From Mercenaria mercenaria (taxonomy: Eukaryota; Mollusca; Bivalvia; Venerida; Veneridae), in contig NW_026461790.1 in assembly GCF_021730395.1 (NCBI RefSeq), positions 1 through 64,000 of the forward strand: 64,000 bases of DNA, in the 5' to 3' direction. Shown here one piece after another: positions 11,409-21,954 of this stretch. The position numbers were made by a program, and so were the translations under genes. Position 1 is the first letter of the stretch. Every line of letters begins with the position of its first letter. Under the pieces are notes generated by a model. It was not told where the DNA came from. It worked only from the letters and a program-made list of their open reading frames with translations, and searched no databases.

Positions 11409-12115
11409 AATTTTTAGCTCGACTATTCGAAGAAGAATAGTCTGGCTTTTCTACTCACCCTGGCGTCAGCGTCGGCGTCCTACTTTGGTTAAAGTTTTGC
11501 ATGCAAGTACACATGGCTATCATGTAAAGGCATATAGCTTTGAACTTAAGTTTTCTTTTTCTAGGCCAAATACCAACCTCAATGTTTCAAGCCCCAGAAC
11601 TATCAGCCACACCCATATGGAAGTCAGTATGGAGGCAGAGGTGGCTATGGAGTTTACGGTGGTTACGACTATTACCAACAATGGCCTGGTTACTCCAGTG
11701 GTGATGGCCGTGGCGGCCCATACAGAGGGGGGAAACATTAGAATCTTGCGCCCAGATAAAGGTTTTGCTAACACGTGGTCAAATTATTGTTAAATAGTTA
11801 AAATCCTGGTTATAGTTTTACATGCAAGTTACTATCTCCAAAACTAATGCAGACATTAAATTGAAACTTCACATGCGTCTTCAGGGTTATAAAACTAGTT
11901 GATAGCATCAAATCCCATAATTCTGACCTGCATTTTGGCCTACTAGTATTATGTCCTCTTTAAGACTTAGAAAATTCTGGTTTAAGTTTTGCGTGCAAGT
12001 GCATACAGCTTTTACTTGAAGGCATAAAAGTTTGAAACTTATTTTTTATTTTTCTAAATCAATTGCAAACCTCTCTGGGTCAAGTCCCATAACTCTGTGT
12101 CACTCTGTTAGTTCG
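11409..12115 (+). repeat. interspersed repeat ('tagctcgactattcg' family) with an embedded foreign patch
   Basis: Begins 'tagctcgactattcgaagaa'. It contains repeated modules 'aagttttgcatgcaagtac', 'aaggcata.a..tttgaa' and 'tcaagtcccataactctg'. A related segment is at 13,095-13,330. The piece 61,520-62,472 ends with the reverse complement of this repeat's start. Between about 11,605 and 11,745 the repeat is interrupted by a Gly/Tyr-rich coding-like patch. Confidence 0.7.
11565..11741 (+). CDS. putative alternative last exon, Gly/Tyr-rich tail
   Basis: After acceptor 'tttctttttctag', a phase-0 frame runs 58 codons to TAG at 11,739. Exon 2 of the B-box gene ends in phase 0, so joining is possible. 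The first 15 or so codons align with a second repeat module at 12,045-12,100, so the acceptor and exon start are repeat-derived. The rest ('GSQYGGRGGYGVYGGYDYY', 'GRGGPYRGG') resembles the low-complexity tails of hnRNP-type RNA-binding proteins. It may be a real exonised tail, or a fragment of an hnRNP-like gene stranded in a repeat. No poly(A) signal is close by. Confidence 0.35.
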   Translation, partial: AKYQPQCFKPQNYQPHPYGSQYGGRGGYGVYGGYDYYQQWPGYSSGDGRGGPYRGGKH

Positions 12116-13094
12116 TACTGTGTTGCCGTAATAATTGGCAGTATAACTAATAAGTGTTTATGGGGATGGGTTCTTCTTCTTATTCTTTTGTGGGTCAATG
12201 AGCCATACAATTGTATACAGTTTTCTATTTTAATATTGGTAGATCTATCTCCATAATGTATGGTAAAAACACATCCTGAAAATACATAATATGAACAATA
12301 CTTACAATAAGCTATAAATACTTACAATCATGTAAAACACATAATTGTTGCACAAAATACCGTACAGTTCATATTAAGCATATCTCTTTAAATCAAATAA
12401 TAACATTTCCGGATCAAACATATACATGTGTGTGTGTAGTGGCATATTACAGCTAAAATACCTATACTTAGGTAGTGTATAAACATAAATATACACAATT
12501 ATACAATTAATTACAGGTTACAAATACAAATTATGCTTACCAGGTTGTGGACCTAAATGCACCATATGTTACAGTAGTACTCAGTCCAGCAAACACACAC
12601 ACACACAAACACACTGTGATCTGTTTAGGTCTGTAAATGATTAAATGGTTTATAGTGCAAATAGAGAATAAGACAGTGATGTAAGAAAGACTGCCCTTTA
12701 AGAAACATGGACTTTACTCAATATATAAACAAACTGTCTAAACAGAATGAGCCAAAAGCATAAAAGATAAAATCATTACTGAGCACTTTATGAGACCTTT
12801 GAATTGATAAGTACAAACTGTAATGAGTGAAATCAACAAACCTGTAATAATCCAATATAAATTAAACTATTCTTAAAATAAAAGCTCAATACATGTTTTC
12901 AGATACATGACAATCTAAACAATGACCAGATATCTTATCAGAGGCTAATCCAATGAAATTAAAGCATTTCAGAGGGAAAAATAGTGACCTAGGGTCAATG
13001 CACATGAATGCACACAAAACACAATAAAACTGTCAAAGGGAGGTAACTCTTGATTTTTAGATACTGCTATCCAAACCCTTAAAATCAGGACTGC
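12116..13094. other. non-coding, AT-rich
   Basis: Only short simple repeats ('cacacacacaca' near 12,595) are seen. It would be intron if the B-box gene reaches the 14,381 exon. Confidence 0.4.
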
Positions 13095-13335
13095 CATACA
13101 TGTATTTTGGGCAAATTATTAGAACAAATGCAGATATTTAATTGAAACTTCACATGTGCCTTCGGGGTTATAAAACTAGTTAATTGCTTCAAGTTCCATA
13201 ACTTTAACATGCATTTTGGTACAATTATGTCTCCTTTTGATCTTAAAACTTTTGGTTAAAATTTTACATGCAAGTTACTAACTCCAAAACTAATGTAGAT
13301 ACTGGATTGAAACTCTGTTGATATTTTAACATTTA
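13095..13335 (+). repeat. partial copy of the 11,409 repeat family
   Basis: Shares 'ttgaaacttcacatg', 'ggttataaaactagtt' and 'tttacatgcaagttact' with 11,800-11,960, in the same orientation. Confidence 0.65.
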
Positions 13336-13679
13336 GGGTAATATTTTCCTGCTTTGGGGACAATAATTCGAGCATTGGCTGTGTTACGGATAGGTTTTTT
13401 GGGGTAGTAATACTGTGCTTATCTATACATCGTTACATGTGTATTATGTATATACTTTTTAAGACCTAACACACAGCTGTTTAAACACATAAACATGTAA
13501 ACTTTATGTTTAGAAAATAAATTTTCCACGTTTTCAAATATGAATTTGTGTCAAAAGAAATATCTAATATATTATATATATAGATTATCTCTATGAATAA
13601 TTGAAAGTTTGACAGGAAGAAAATTGGAAGTTCTTACATATATTAATTAATTAAAGCATGGTTCTGCTATATATTATTA

Positions 13680-13882
13680 AGTTGGGCCGGTGGTCTAGTA
13701 CACGCTTGAGTGGCATTCCAGAGGTTCGGGATTCGAATCCCATTCCATTACTGGAAATTTCTGAGATGCTCTTGGGTGTCTCCAACCTAAGTGAGAGGCC
13801 TGTACAGGTTCTTCCAAAGAAAGACGGCTTCGCTTGTTTTGGTGCTATACATCGGGCACGTTTGAGAACCAGACTGTCTAAT

Positions 13883-13914
<32 letters not shown>

Positions 13915-13915
13915 T
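13680..13915 (+). mobile_element. tRNA-derived SINE with (AAT)n tail
   Basis: The head 'gggccggtggtctagtacac' carries an A-box-like motif, and 'ggattcgaatccc' at about 13,729 is a B-box. A unique body of about 140 bp follows ('gaaagacggcttcgcttg') and then an (ATA)n tail at 13,884-13,914. This order (tRNA-like head, body, simple-repeat tail) is that of a SINE inserted in plus orientation. Confidence 0.8.
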
Positions 13916-14380
13916 TCTTAAATAAAAGGGGTAACCCTTCTTTGGGCCTCAGAAAATATAAAGTTGTTCGTATACGATTGAAAATTGTTATGAATTGATT
14001 ATTGAATTTCTATTAAGAGAAGATGCAATGTCATGGCATTCAAATTGATTTAACTCATCCCAACAGCTCCATTTGTGCCATACAGTTTTATGAACCGTCC
14101 GAATTAAGTTGTTCAATTAGATTTCAATTTAAACAACAGGTCCAGAAAATGTTTTAACTTAAGATTTTTAACTTTCCCGTTTTCCTTTTGCATTTTTAAC
14201 TATAATATTGATATTTGTCATTACTCATAATTAAGTAAATACACAAATGATGAAATTAATACATAAATTGTGAAACAATCACTTTGTGTTTACGAATGAC
14301 ATTCATTTTATTGTAGAATAGATTATACTGTCTCTTTTATCTGTCCATATACTTGTATTATGTTTCCCATTTGATTGCAG
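13916..14380. other. AT-rich sequence ahead of the zinc-finger exon
   Basis: No open frame of interest. The last 40 bases form a pyrimidine-containing tract ending in acceptor 'ttgattgcag'. Confidence 0.4.
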
Positions 14381-14590
14381 ACAACGCTATCAAGTATGTC
14401 AGAACTGCATACTAACCCGAAGTGCTGTGTTTGCCATTTGGAACTAAATCAGTGGTCGTCTGGATATCAGCAGTATCAATATCAGGAGGGATGGCTCTCA
14501 TGCAGTAACTGCAGTTCCACAGTTCATGTCCATTGTGTCACTAACTTGAACTACGATCGCTTTTGTCCAGTGTGCTTACATTTCTTGTAA
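14381..14590 (+). CDS. PHD-like C4HC3 zinc-finger terminal exon
   Basis: From acceptor 'ttgattgcag' a phase-0 frame encodes 69 residues and stops at 14,590. The ligand pattern is C-x2-C ('CCVC'), 24 residues, 'CSNC', 5 residues, H-x2-C ('HVHC'), 9 residues, 'CPVC'. This C4HC3 order with a Trp ahead of the second pair is PHD-like, with a short last loop; the PHD/RING-variant fold is inferred. It matches the phase-0 donor of the B-box gene's exon 2 at 11,169, so it could be the true C-terminus of that gene, giving B-box, coiled coil and C-terminal zinc finger. It could also belong to a separate gene whose upstream exons I cannot see. A poly(A) signal follows 104 bases after the stop. Confidence 0.6.
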   Translation, partial: TTLSSMSELHTNPKCCVCHLELNQWSSGYQQYQYQEGWLSCSNCSSTVHVHCVTNLNYDRFCPVCLHFL

Positions 14591-14693
14591 AAGTATGTGT
14601 GGAAATTATTCAGAATAGAATATTCCGAAAGTCTTTAATGTCGCATTTTATCATAATTTGTTCATTTATTGGATATTGTGACTTGTTATTGTC

Positions 14694-14699
14694 AATAAA
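14694..14699 (+). terminator. polyadenylation signal AATAAA
   Basis: Canonical hexamer 104 bases downstream of the stop codon of the zinc-finger exon, in 'ttgtcaataaaaacg'. Confidence 0.55.
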
Positions 14700-15358
14700 A
14701 ACGTTATCCCATACTTTGACTTGGTTTCATTATACATGTATTTATTACATTAGTATATATTATTGTGACCATGAAGCCCGTTCAATATTTCTGCATGTAG
14801 CTACAGCCAATGCTACGTTCCTTGAGAGATGTCAACCATTTCATTACCGCTGACGAAGGTGAGACAACATCTTCCAACTTACAGGTCGTTTATGAAGCGA
14901 CGAATATTCACCTCCACGACGAGGGCTCCATAACGAAACGAATTAGTCTCAGTTGAAGTGTCTTACTGTACAGTGGATCGGCTTTAATTACTTTGAGGGC
15001 CGCAACAGAATTAATGCAGAATACAAATTTTACTCGTTAAAATCTTCAAAGACTTACATATTTTTGTCATATTAAAGAATCAAATAAACATAAACATTTT
15101 TAAAAATGTCTTTATTTTCGCAAACCTATAACCTACTAACCTACTTTTCAGATTATATTATCTATACATACAGCCACATGATAACAAATTTGTATATATT
15201 GATATGATCATATCAAGTCTCTTTACTTGTGTACTTTAAACCCTATTTGAATGATAACAATGTGTCCGAGTGTAATAATCAACTTAACACTGCGTTATCT
15301 CATACATTCTTGAACCGTGTGTCTAAACTGCTTTTAAATTAATAGGTAAACGAAAATT
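14700..15358. other. intergenic; upstream region of B-box copy 2
   Basis: Bases from about 15,200 resemble the sequence ahead of the other two B-box copies ('ctctttacttgtgtactttaaaccct' against 9118-9150), so the duplicated unit included 5' flanking DNA. Confidence 0.5.
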
Positions 15359-15568
15359 ATGCAAGTCGGAGGGAAGACAGTTTCTGACAAATTTTTTTAT
15401 GTTTTCTTTGCAAAGATCATGGAAAAGACACGCCAGCTGTCGGATTTTGCATTCAGTGTGATGATTTTATTTGCCATAGGTGCTTTGAAAATCATAAAAA
15501 ATGGAAGGTCGCTAGACAGCATACTCTTACAGAGAGTGACAAACACAAAAAAACGAGGTGACTGAGCA
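15359..15568 (+). pseudogene. truncated B-box paralogue (copy 2)
   Basis: The first 198 bases match the starts of the genes at 9249 and 21,955. A small insertion after 'KF' shifts the frame, so the first Cys pair is read out of frame. At about 15,558 homology stops abruptly and the sequence continues as minisatellite-type DNA ('ggtgactgagcataatattc'). The second B-box and coiled coil are missing. It is a broken gene fragment marking a rearrangement junction. Confidence 0.75.
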
Positions 15569-15760
15569 TAATATTCCGGACAAGGTGACCAAAAGTGTTT
15601 CGGACAAGGTGACTGAACATAGTGCTTTACAAAAATTAATGACCAAATGGAACAAGTCCGACAGTTAGATTATATCCCAGGAGTGGACGAAAGAGTAGAG
15701 AGATACACAACAAGTGCCAATAAGTGAGTTTGACCATACGAGACAGGTAACAGTTCCTCT
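15559..15760 (+). repeat. copy B of the duplicated block (left part)
   Basis: Matches 6580-6760: the tail of the 27-bp minisatellite followed by the coding-like 'LDYIPGVDE...RYTTSAN' segment. A 10-base insertion puts a stop after this segment. The block is interrupted at 15,761 by an inverted-repeat element and resumes at 17,114. Confidence 0.7.
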
Positions 15761-17113
15761 TGCCGGTGTAATGAAATATTTCGACCCCCATAGAATAATG
15801 ACCCCATGGTCATTATTCTATAGAAAAAGTGACCCCCCGGTCATAGTATTATGACCTCCAGATCATAGTACTATGACTCCCCCAACGTGAAGTAAACTGA
15901 ACCTCACGAAGAATATTGACTCCCATAAAAAAAACGACCCCCGGTCATTTGGTCAAATTTAGTGATAACTCGTGTATCTAAGGCCTAATTGCTGCATTTT
16001 ATGCCCCCACTCGGGGGAGGGGGGCATATAGATTTGCCCTTGTCCGTCCGTCCGTCCGTCCTTCCGTTCGACCATTAGCCCCAGATACCATCGCTTGACA
16101 CAGAAATCAGAGCATTCCGCAACGGGAAAAGGGATTCTATTTCTAGACGCTGTATCTTGGTGTATACATTTTTTTCAGGAAAATAACAATTCACAAAACG
16201 TTCACAAAACACACCAGTGTCAATAATCCCTGCAAACTTCGGTATGAAGTAATTCTTCAGAAGAAAACTGCACAAGAAACTGCTAGCATAGAACTTAGAA
16301 TTAATAGAAGTTGCAATACTTAGCAGTGGCAGTAAAGTACGGTAGCGGCAACAATAGAAAGTAGTAGTAGTAGTAGTAGTAGTAGTGGCAGTGGTAGTGG
16401 CAGTTGCAGTAGCAGCAGCAGCAGCAGAGGAATAAGTGACAGCAACAACAGCAACAGGAGAAGAAGAGGTAGATGTACAAGACGTATTAGTGGAAGCAGG
16501 TATAGTAGTAGCAGTAGTAGCAGTTGGAGTAGTAGTAGAAGTAGTAGTAGTAGTAGTAGTAGAAGAAGAAGTGCATGTAGTAATAGCAATAGAAGTAGCG
16601 GCACCAGTAGTAGTACTACAATCAAAATGTTAATTATTGGCAATGGAGGGTATTAGAGTTGCAGATCTATTAAAATTGTCCGTTAGGTTTGGTGGGGATC
16701 ACTTTTTAATAGATATTATCGTCGAAATTCTTTTTAGGAGCCGGTGTTTTACACGGAAAGAGTAACATTTTTAAATAGAATAATGTCCGGGAATCGATAT
16801 TGTATGAGAGTTCGAATGTAGTAATTTCGGCAGTGAGAATTTTACATGGAAGGAGTCACTTTTTCTATAGAATAATAACCGGGGTCGTTATTCTATGAGA
16901 TTCGAAGGGAGTCATCTTTAGGGAGTCAGTATTTTACTTGGAGGGGTCAGTTTTTCTATAGAATAATGACCGGGGTCGTTATTCTATAGAGTTTTCAAAG
17001 GGAGTCAGTTTTTTATAAGGGGAGTCAATATTTTACTGGAAAGGAGTCACATTTTCTATAAAATAATGACCGTGGGGGGCGGGGGTGTCGTTATTCTATG
17101 AGGGTCGAAATAC
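15761..17113. mobile_element. inverted-repeat element with (AGT)n core, copy 1
   Basis: Starts 'ccggtgtaatgaaatatttc' + 'gaccccc' and ends with the inverse 'gagggtcgaaatacc'. Its outer zones are built of inverted modules such as 'tctatagaataatgaccggg'. Inside lies 'atgcccccactcggggg', a degenerate 'gtccgtccgtccgtcc' tract and trinucleotide (AGT/AGC)n runs at 16,355-16,620. The uninterrupted homologue at 6746-6790 shows the empty site. Long leucine or valine open frames over the trinucleotide region are artefacts of the repeat. No transposase is visible; it is non-autonomous. Confidence 0.75.
16355..16620. repeat. imperfect (AGT/AGC)n microsatellite
   Basis: Trinucleotide runs such as 'gtagtagtagtagtagtagt' with AGC, GGC and AGA interruptions. 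The paralogous element at 27,025-27,275 has a shorter array, so the length has changed since the copies separated. Confidence 0.85.
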
Positions 17114-17400
17114 CAAAAGCTGTCCAATGCTCATCCCCGCAAGTAATCTACGCAAGAAAATACAGCCAATGTCAATACCAGTGCATTTTCATTTTAACGA
17201 CACTAACAATTGAAAAAAATAAACAATGGAAAATCTTGATTCACTGTTTACATGTACTATGTTTTCATGTTCGTACCTATTCACGTACATTTACATTAAC
17301 ACATAGCCTCCTATAGACATGACAAACTTTCACTGGCTGATTTCATCGTTAATGGTCGTTTAGGATGATTCATTGGTATTGGTAAATTGTTGGAGAAAAT
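17114..17400 (+). repeat. copy B of the duplicated block (right part)
   Basis: Resumes homology to 6785-6830 ('aaaagctgt.caatgctcatc'), 7055-7190 and 7815-7905. It lacks the 622-bp insertion found in copy A and much of the middle coding-like segment. Confidence 0.6.
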
Positions 17401-17949
17401 GCCCATATACTTAATGTTAAACATCTATTTTTGACAGTCTGAGCCTTTAAATAAAAATAACTAGTTTATATCCCAGTATAACTGTTAACATCCCTCCCCA
17501 ATCACCCACCTCCTACACCCTAAACCTGATTCTTACGGGTCTTTAATGAGGATCACGCAGGAGGGATATCGTTAAGGAATAGTGTCTCAATCCAGTAACC
17601 GGAATCTTCTGGGAACAAGGTAGAAAAACATATATTCCTATACTGTAGACTCCTCTCAGTTGTCTCAGACACGTAAGCACACACACCACTTTTTGTCACG
17701 AGTTACCTTACGATACGTTAAACCTCGCAAGAGAAGACTGTACTGTATCCTCGCTTTCTTGCAGCCATCAGTTTCAGATATGATTAAATTTTCAAAGTTT
17801 TTGACAGAAGTTACTACTAAAATTGTATTCGTCATACATAGACACGTACAATACAACTACAAATTCAACGATACAATATGTAATGCCTAATCTGACAGTG
17901 GATAAAGCTACAACATCTTTCGAGAGTTTCTTCGTGCGTATAATGTTAT
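17401..17949. other. non-coding, downstream flank of the hAT remnant
   Basis: Overlapping short open frames on both strands at 17,660-17,890 have no recognisable domain. Part of it may be the 3' end of the minus-strand transposase remnant that follows. Confidence 0.35.
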
Positions 17950-19900
17950 CATTGCATCAATGTCAATAGCTATATCCTTATGGACATACTGCAGGGCGAG
18001 AACATTAAATCGTCATCTCCCATTGTGCTCCTTAATTTGTTCTTGATTAACTTTTGGGAAGAGTTTTCTCTCTCGACTGAGCTTGACGTAACTGATGTAA
18101 GCATCAGGATGTGCAAAATCGTGTAGATGGTGTGATATATCAGCTTGCACACACTCTCATCCACTAGTGTTGCTTGCAAGGAGTCTGTCTTCACTTCATT
18201 GTTTGACAAAAGCCGTTGCCACAACATTACCTCCTGGCGATGGCAAGTTCTCTATGAAATACTCATAGATAGCATCGCAGGTTTCTTCATTCATCAAATG
18301 GTGATACTTTAGGAATGAGAAATAGGGCCTGCACTGCTTGTTTGGAAAGGCTGCTAAACCTCATATTGACCTGGTTCAATAACGCGTCAACAAAGGAAAA
18401 ACAAATTGCTCGATGATTTTAAGAGTAAACGGCAGTACGTTGCTTTGTGTCTACCTTCCACAACGTCTAGTGGAGGGGGTGGGGGTAAAGAGCAGGTATG
18501 TTAGCAGTTGATGCCATCTGTGTTGCCTTAGCAAAAACCTTGTCATATTCCTCCTCGTCATTTCTGAGCTCCGCCACAGTTCACTTGACATCTCAACCAT
18601 TCTGTGTGCTTAGATTATGTCTAATGCTGCGTCCTGGTGCTTCCTGCTTAGTGCATTGAAATAGGAAAAATCTGATGAACAGTATGGAAACATATGGTGA
18701 AGGTTGGATCTTTCATCTTCTTCAGTACTCCGTCGGCGTCTACAACAGACTTGGTGTCCATGCCAGCTTCCAGTATACGAGATGACTTCTATGCGCATCA
18801 ACAAAGCCTCTTACATCTCATCGAAATCGCCCAGGCATGACCATCTCGACTCACAAAACAGCTTGAACATGCTCTTCTTTATTTGCTCAACATGAGCCGT
18901 GTGACGGCTGTAAAAAGTCTCCCCGTACTTGGATTCAGTGTTGTTATATTTTCTGGTCCTTTGGGATCATGGAGTCCATTCAGCATATGTGTAATAGAGT
19001 TCCGCTTAAGCCGGTGCTAGGGGGCGTGAGAGGTGTTGCACATTTCATTACCTCTCATGAACAGACTCAATCAACCCGAGTCTGTTATTATTCTTCTTGG
19101 TTGCATTCTTTGCTTCCAAAGGATCTTTTTACAGATTTTATTATTTGTTCACCTCGTCTATTGCTAGTTCAAGTCTCCTGCTTCGTTTCGGAGAATATTC
19201 GAAAACCAAGCCTAGCTGTTTCAGTGAATCAAGCATGATGTGAACTTACTTGACTTGACAACTTTTGCTGAGTGCTAAGTTTAGATCAAGACTTGAACAG
19301 TAATGATATACAGCTGTATGGTATTGCTACGCAACCGTTGACTCTCCTTGCCATATTTGCGGCATCATCCTTGGTCTGTAATCGGCACATACTGGGAACG
19401 AGACTAACTTCTGTGAAAGCTTGAAGAATTTTCCCAGAAATTTCAGCATCTGTAATCTCTTTACATGCCACAAATTCTAAGAATCTCTCAACAGGTCTCG
19501 AATCAGGTGTAGTATACCGCAGAACACTGCCAAATTGTCTCTGATGCTGTTGTCAGTTACTTCATCACACAGACATCCAAAATAGGTGCCAATAGCGTGT
19601 GACGTAACTTCGTCCACAATTGTCTGTTAAATGAACGTCTTTATACAGTGCAGCAACTTACTATCTGCTGTATTTGACGTGTATGATGCGTTTTTATTGC
19701 ACACGATGGAAGGTGTTCTTGCAGTAACTTGTCACTGGCATCAATACAAAACTAGCAATGCCTTGAAATTACCCATGTTTAAACTACTGGTTGATGAGGT
19801 ATCGTCGTCCCGATGTGAACGAAGAGCAATTCCTTGTCTCCCACAAAATACCACACTATTCACAATTGATTAAAGTATTTAACGGATTCGTACCACTGTG
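17950..19900 (-). pseudogene. decayed hAT-type transposase-like gene (DUF4371 + hAT dimerisation)
   Basis: Read on the minus strand, ordered blocks of a hAT-derived protein (P52rIPK/ZMYM1-like group) are recognisable. About 19,880-19,560: 'CGRQGIALRSHRDDDTSS', then 'TIVDEVTSHAIGTYFG.L.DEVTD' (DUF4371 start, transposase acidic motif). About 19,470-19,290: 'ACKEITDAEISGKILQ' and 'MCRLQTKDDAANMARRVNG'. About 19,310-19,200: 'CSSLDLNLALSKSCQV', then 'IMLDSLKQLGLVF'. About 18,070-17,990: 'SVERENSSQKLIKNKLRST', the hAT C-terminal dimerisation motif. Stops and frame changes fall between and within the blocks (for instance a stop after 'LALSKSCQVK'), so it cannot make a transposase. Terminal inverted repeats were not located. 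Confidence 0.75.
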
Positions 19901-21400
19901 TGTGAACTCTATGTGGTCATTTTTACATCTGTTTTTCGGAGTGGTGTCTTGTGGGTCTTCTTAAAACTTCTCCGCAGCGTTTTTTAAAAAGGTGATATAT
20001 GCATAAGGAGTGTACTGTCATATCTTCAATAGTGTCTTTGCAGTTAGAGCAGGGTTCCGTGATGAACTTCTTTGAGTGTCTGTGTGATGTATCTGGAAAC
20101 ATAACACAGATCGATCAGACTCGATAATATACAATTCTGGGTGTTACGTACATGTTTAGATAAGTTCCTTTCAAATAAGGACTGAGTGTTATTGGTTTAC
20201 TGAATCGTTTATAAAATAAGTGATGACAACTTGCCTAGTGTCGTAAGGACAGCCGGTGTTTGATTCGTTAAAACAATGTCGAAGTGCCGATGTAATGCAA
20301 TAGGTCATGGACTCCGGATCATCAGTACTTTGTGACATCAACCCACTTCTTGAATACTAACATTCTAACCTGGCCTCCTAGTTCTACAAATCATTTTATT
20401 TCAGACATGAGCAAACAGTTACATCCTGTTGAAATCATGTTAAATAGTTCTGTTCCTTCCAACGTCTTCCTCTGTCCTAGAATATTCACCAAATACCAGG
20501 GATAAACCCGCCACTCACTAGATCTCCTTGGTGCATGCTTCCATTACAGATTCGCCAACCAAAGATATATACTTATTTAACAGGGAAACCAGTTATTTTA
20601 TCGGCATAGTTTGTTGCATGGCTGTTAAAAAGAGTTTTATACTACGTAATATGTGTGTCCCGTATGAAGAGAAATAAACATGTGAATAAATAGTTCCACA
20701 CAAAACAATTATTCTGAATACTACTTCAATAAACACTATCGCCGATTAAAACGAAAGCTGGCCGTTTATTAAAACAAACAGCACCAAGGATGTGACAACA
20801 TCTTATTCACCCGCTTTACTAGTATTAGGTACATCCGGTATTCAGGCAACAGACCAGTGCTATATCGGCAACGAAAATGCATCCTAGAAACTATCTTACA
20901 AGGCAAAAGTAAACAAACCTTTTTCTTTCTTCCGCACCTTTCGAAACAAACAATCTTAAGTCTATCTGAGCGAACTACTGTACAGACCAAGTTTTAGGCT
21001 GAACACCACAAAATATGGTTGTTCTTTATTTCATATAAATCCACTTTGTTTATAACCGTTTTGTTTTTTTCTACTTTTTTAGCATATCATATCTTCAGAG
21101 ACTTATATTCCCATAAAGAACTATATCGCTACTGTAGAAAAACAAAAAGAAAAGGGGGTGCTAACTTTTATATAAGAAATTTATAGTTGGTTAATACAAC
21201 CCGCTGAATTTACTCCTTTTTGCTTCTTTAATTTCTCTTTTTGAGTCATTAAATTCTCACTCCGCCATTTTTACCTAGCATGCGATAAGAACATGCTGAT
21301 TTAGAAAAAAATGCTAAGTGATACATTCTAAAATGCGGTAGAGTAAAAGAAAAAAAAACAGGATGCTATTTGGAAAGAGCAGTACATGGGAAAGTGGTAT
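19901..21400. other. mostly non-coding; one small minus-strand open frame
   Basis: On the minus strand 20,338-20,189 an ATG frame of 49 codons starts 'MSQSTDDPES' and contains 'CFNESNTGCPYDTRQVV'. It reads like protein but I do not recognise it. It could be a 5' exon of the hAT remnant or chance. The rest is AT-rich and featureless. Confidence 0.3.
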
Positions 21401-21493
21401 CTTTGAGTGATAATGGCCCTGGCAAGGTAATAATAGCCCGAGGGCTTTAGTCTGGGGGCTATTATCTTCTTCCAGGGCCATTATCACTCAAAG
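21401..21493. repeat. nested perfect hairpin
   Basis: Arm 'ctttgagtgataatggccct' + 'gg' (21,401-21,422) is matched exactly by its reverse complement at 21,472-21,493 (22 of 22). Inside, 'ataatagccc' (21,430) pairs with 'gggctattat' (21,456). It resembles a small foldback MITE. Confidence 0.85.
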
Positions 21494-21954
21494 GCACCGC
21501 TCTCTCATTTATTAACCTATACGTTATACCCTAACTATTATGTAAAGTATGATAAACATGGCCATGCACGGGGAAAATACTATCCCATTTCAATGTTACA
21601 TTTCTCATGTAAAATGCACAGTACAACAAAATGTGTACGGTGCATATTGAACAACTGATAATTTATCTTCCGTCGTGCACCAGTCACTTTTTCTCAATGC
21701 TTCTTATCGAAGAGACACTCACTCCGGGTGTTTTAAGTGTTCGTCTATGTCATAAACAAAACTTGTACAAAATCCCCATTGACGTTTAGGGTTCCTCTTA
21801 TCAGTTTATTATTTATTGAACATTGCACAAGTTAATACCGAGTTTTCAGGTTTCGTTATCTCTGTAAAACAAACCTTTCTCGAAAGATACGAATTAAACT
21901 GTTTTCATACAGACAAACTACAGTGTCTTAACTGATATAAGAAGTGAATGGAAA
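21494..21954 (+). other. 5' flank of B-box gene 3
   Basis: From about 21,820 it is similar to the flank of gene 1 ('cattgcacaagttaata.cgag'). No promoter motif stands out. Confidence 0.4.

Noticed and set aside
16320-16643. Leucine-rich (minus) and valine/glutamate-rich (plus) frames
   Set aside because: Direct translation of an (AGT/AGC)n microsatellite; the same happens in the copy at 26,974-27,310.
20189-20338. 49-codon minus-strand frame starting 'MSQSTDDPES'
   Set aside because: Protein-like but short and unrecognised, without splice context; noted only within the gap description.
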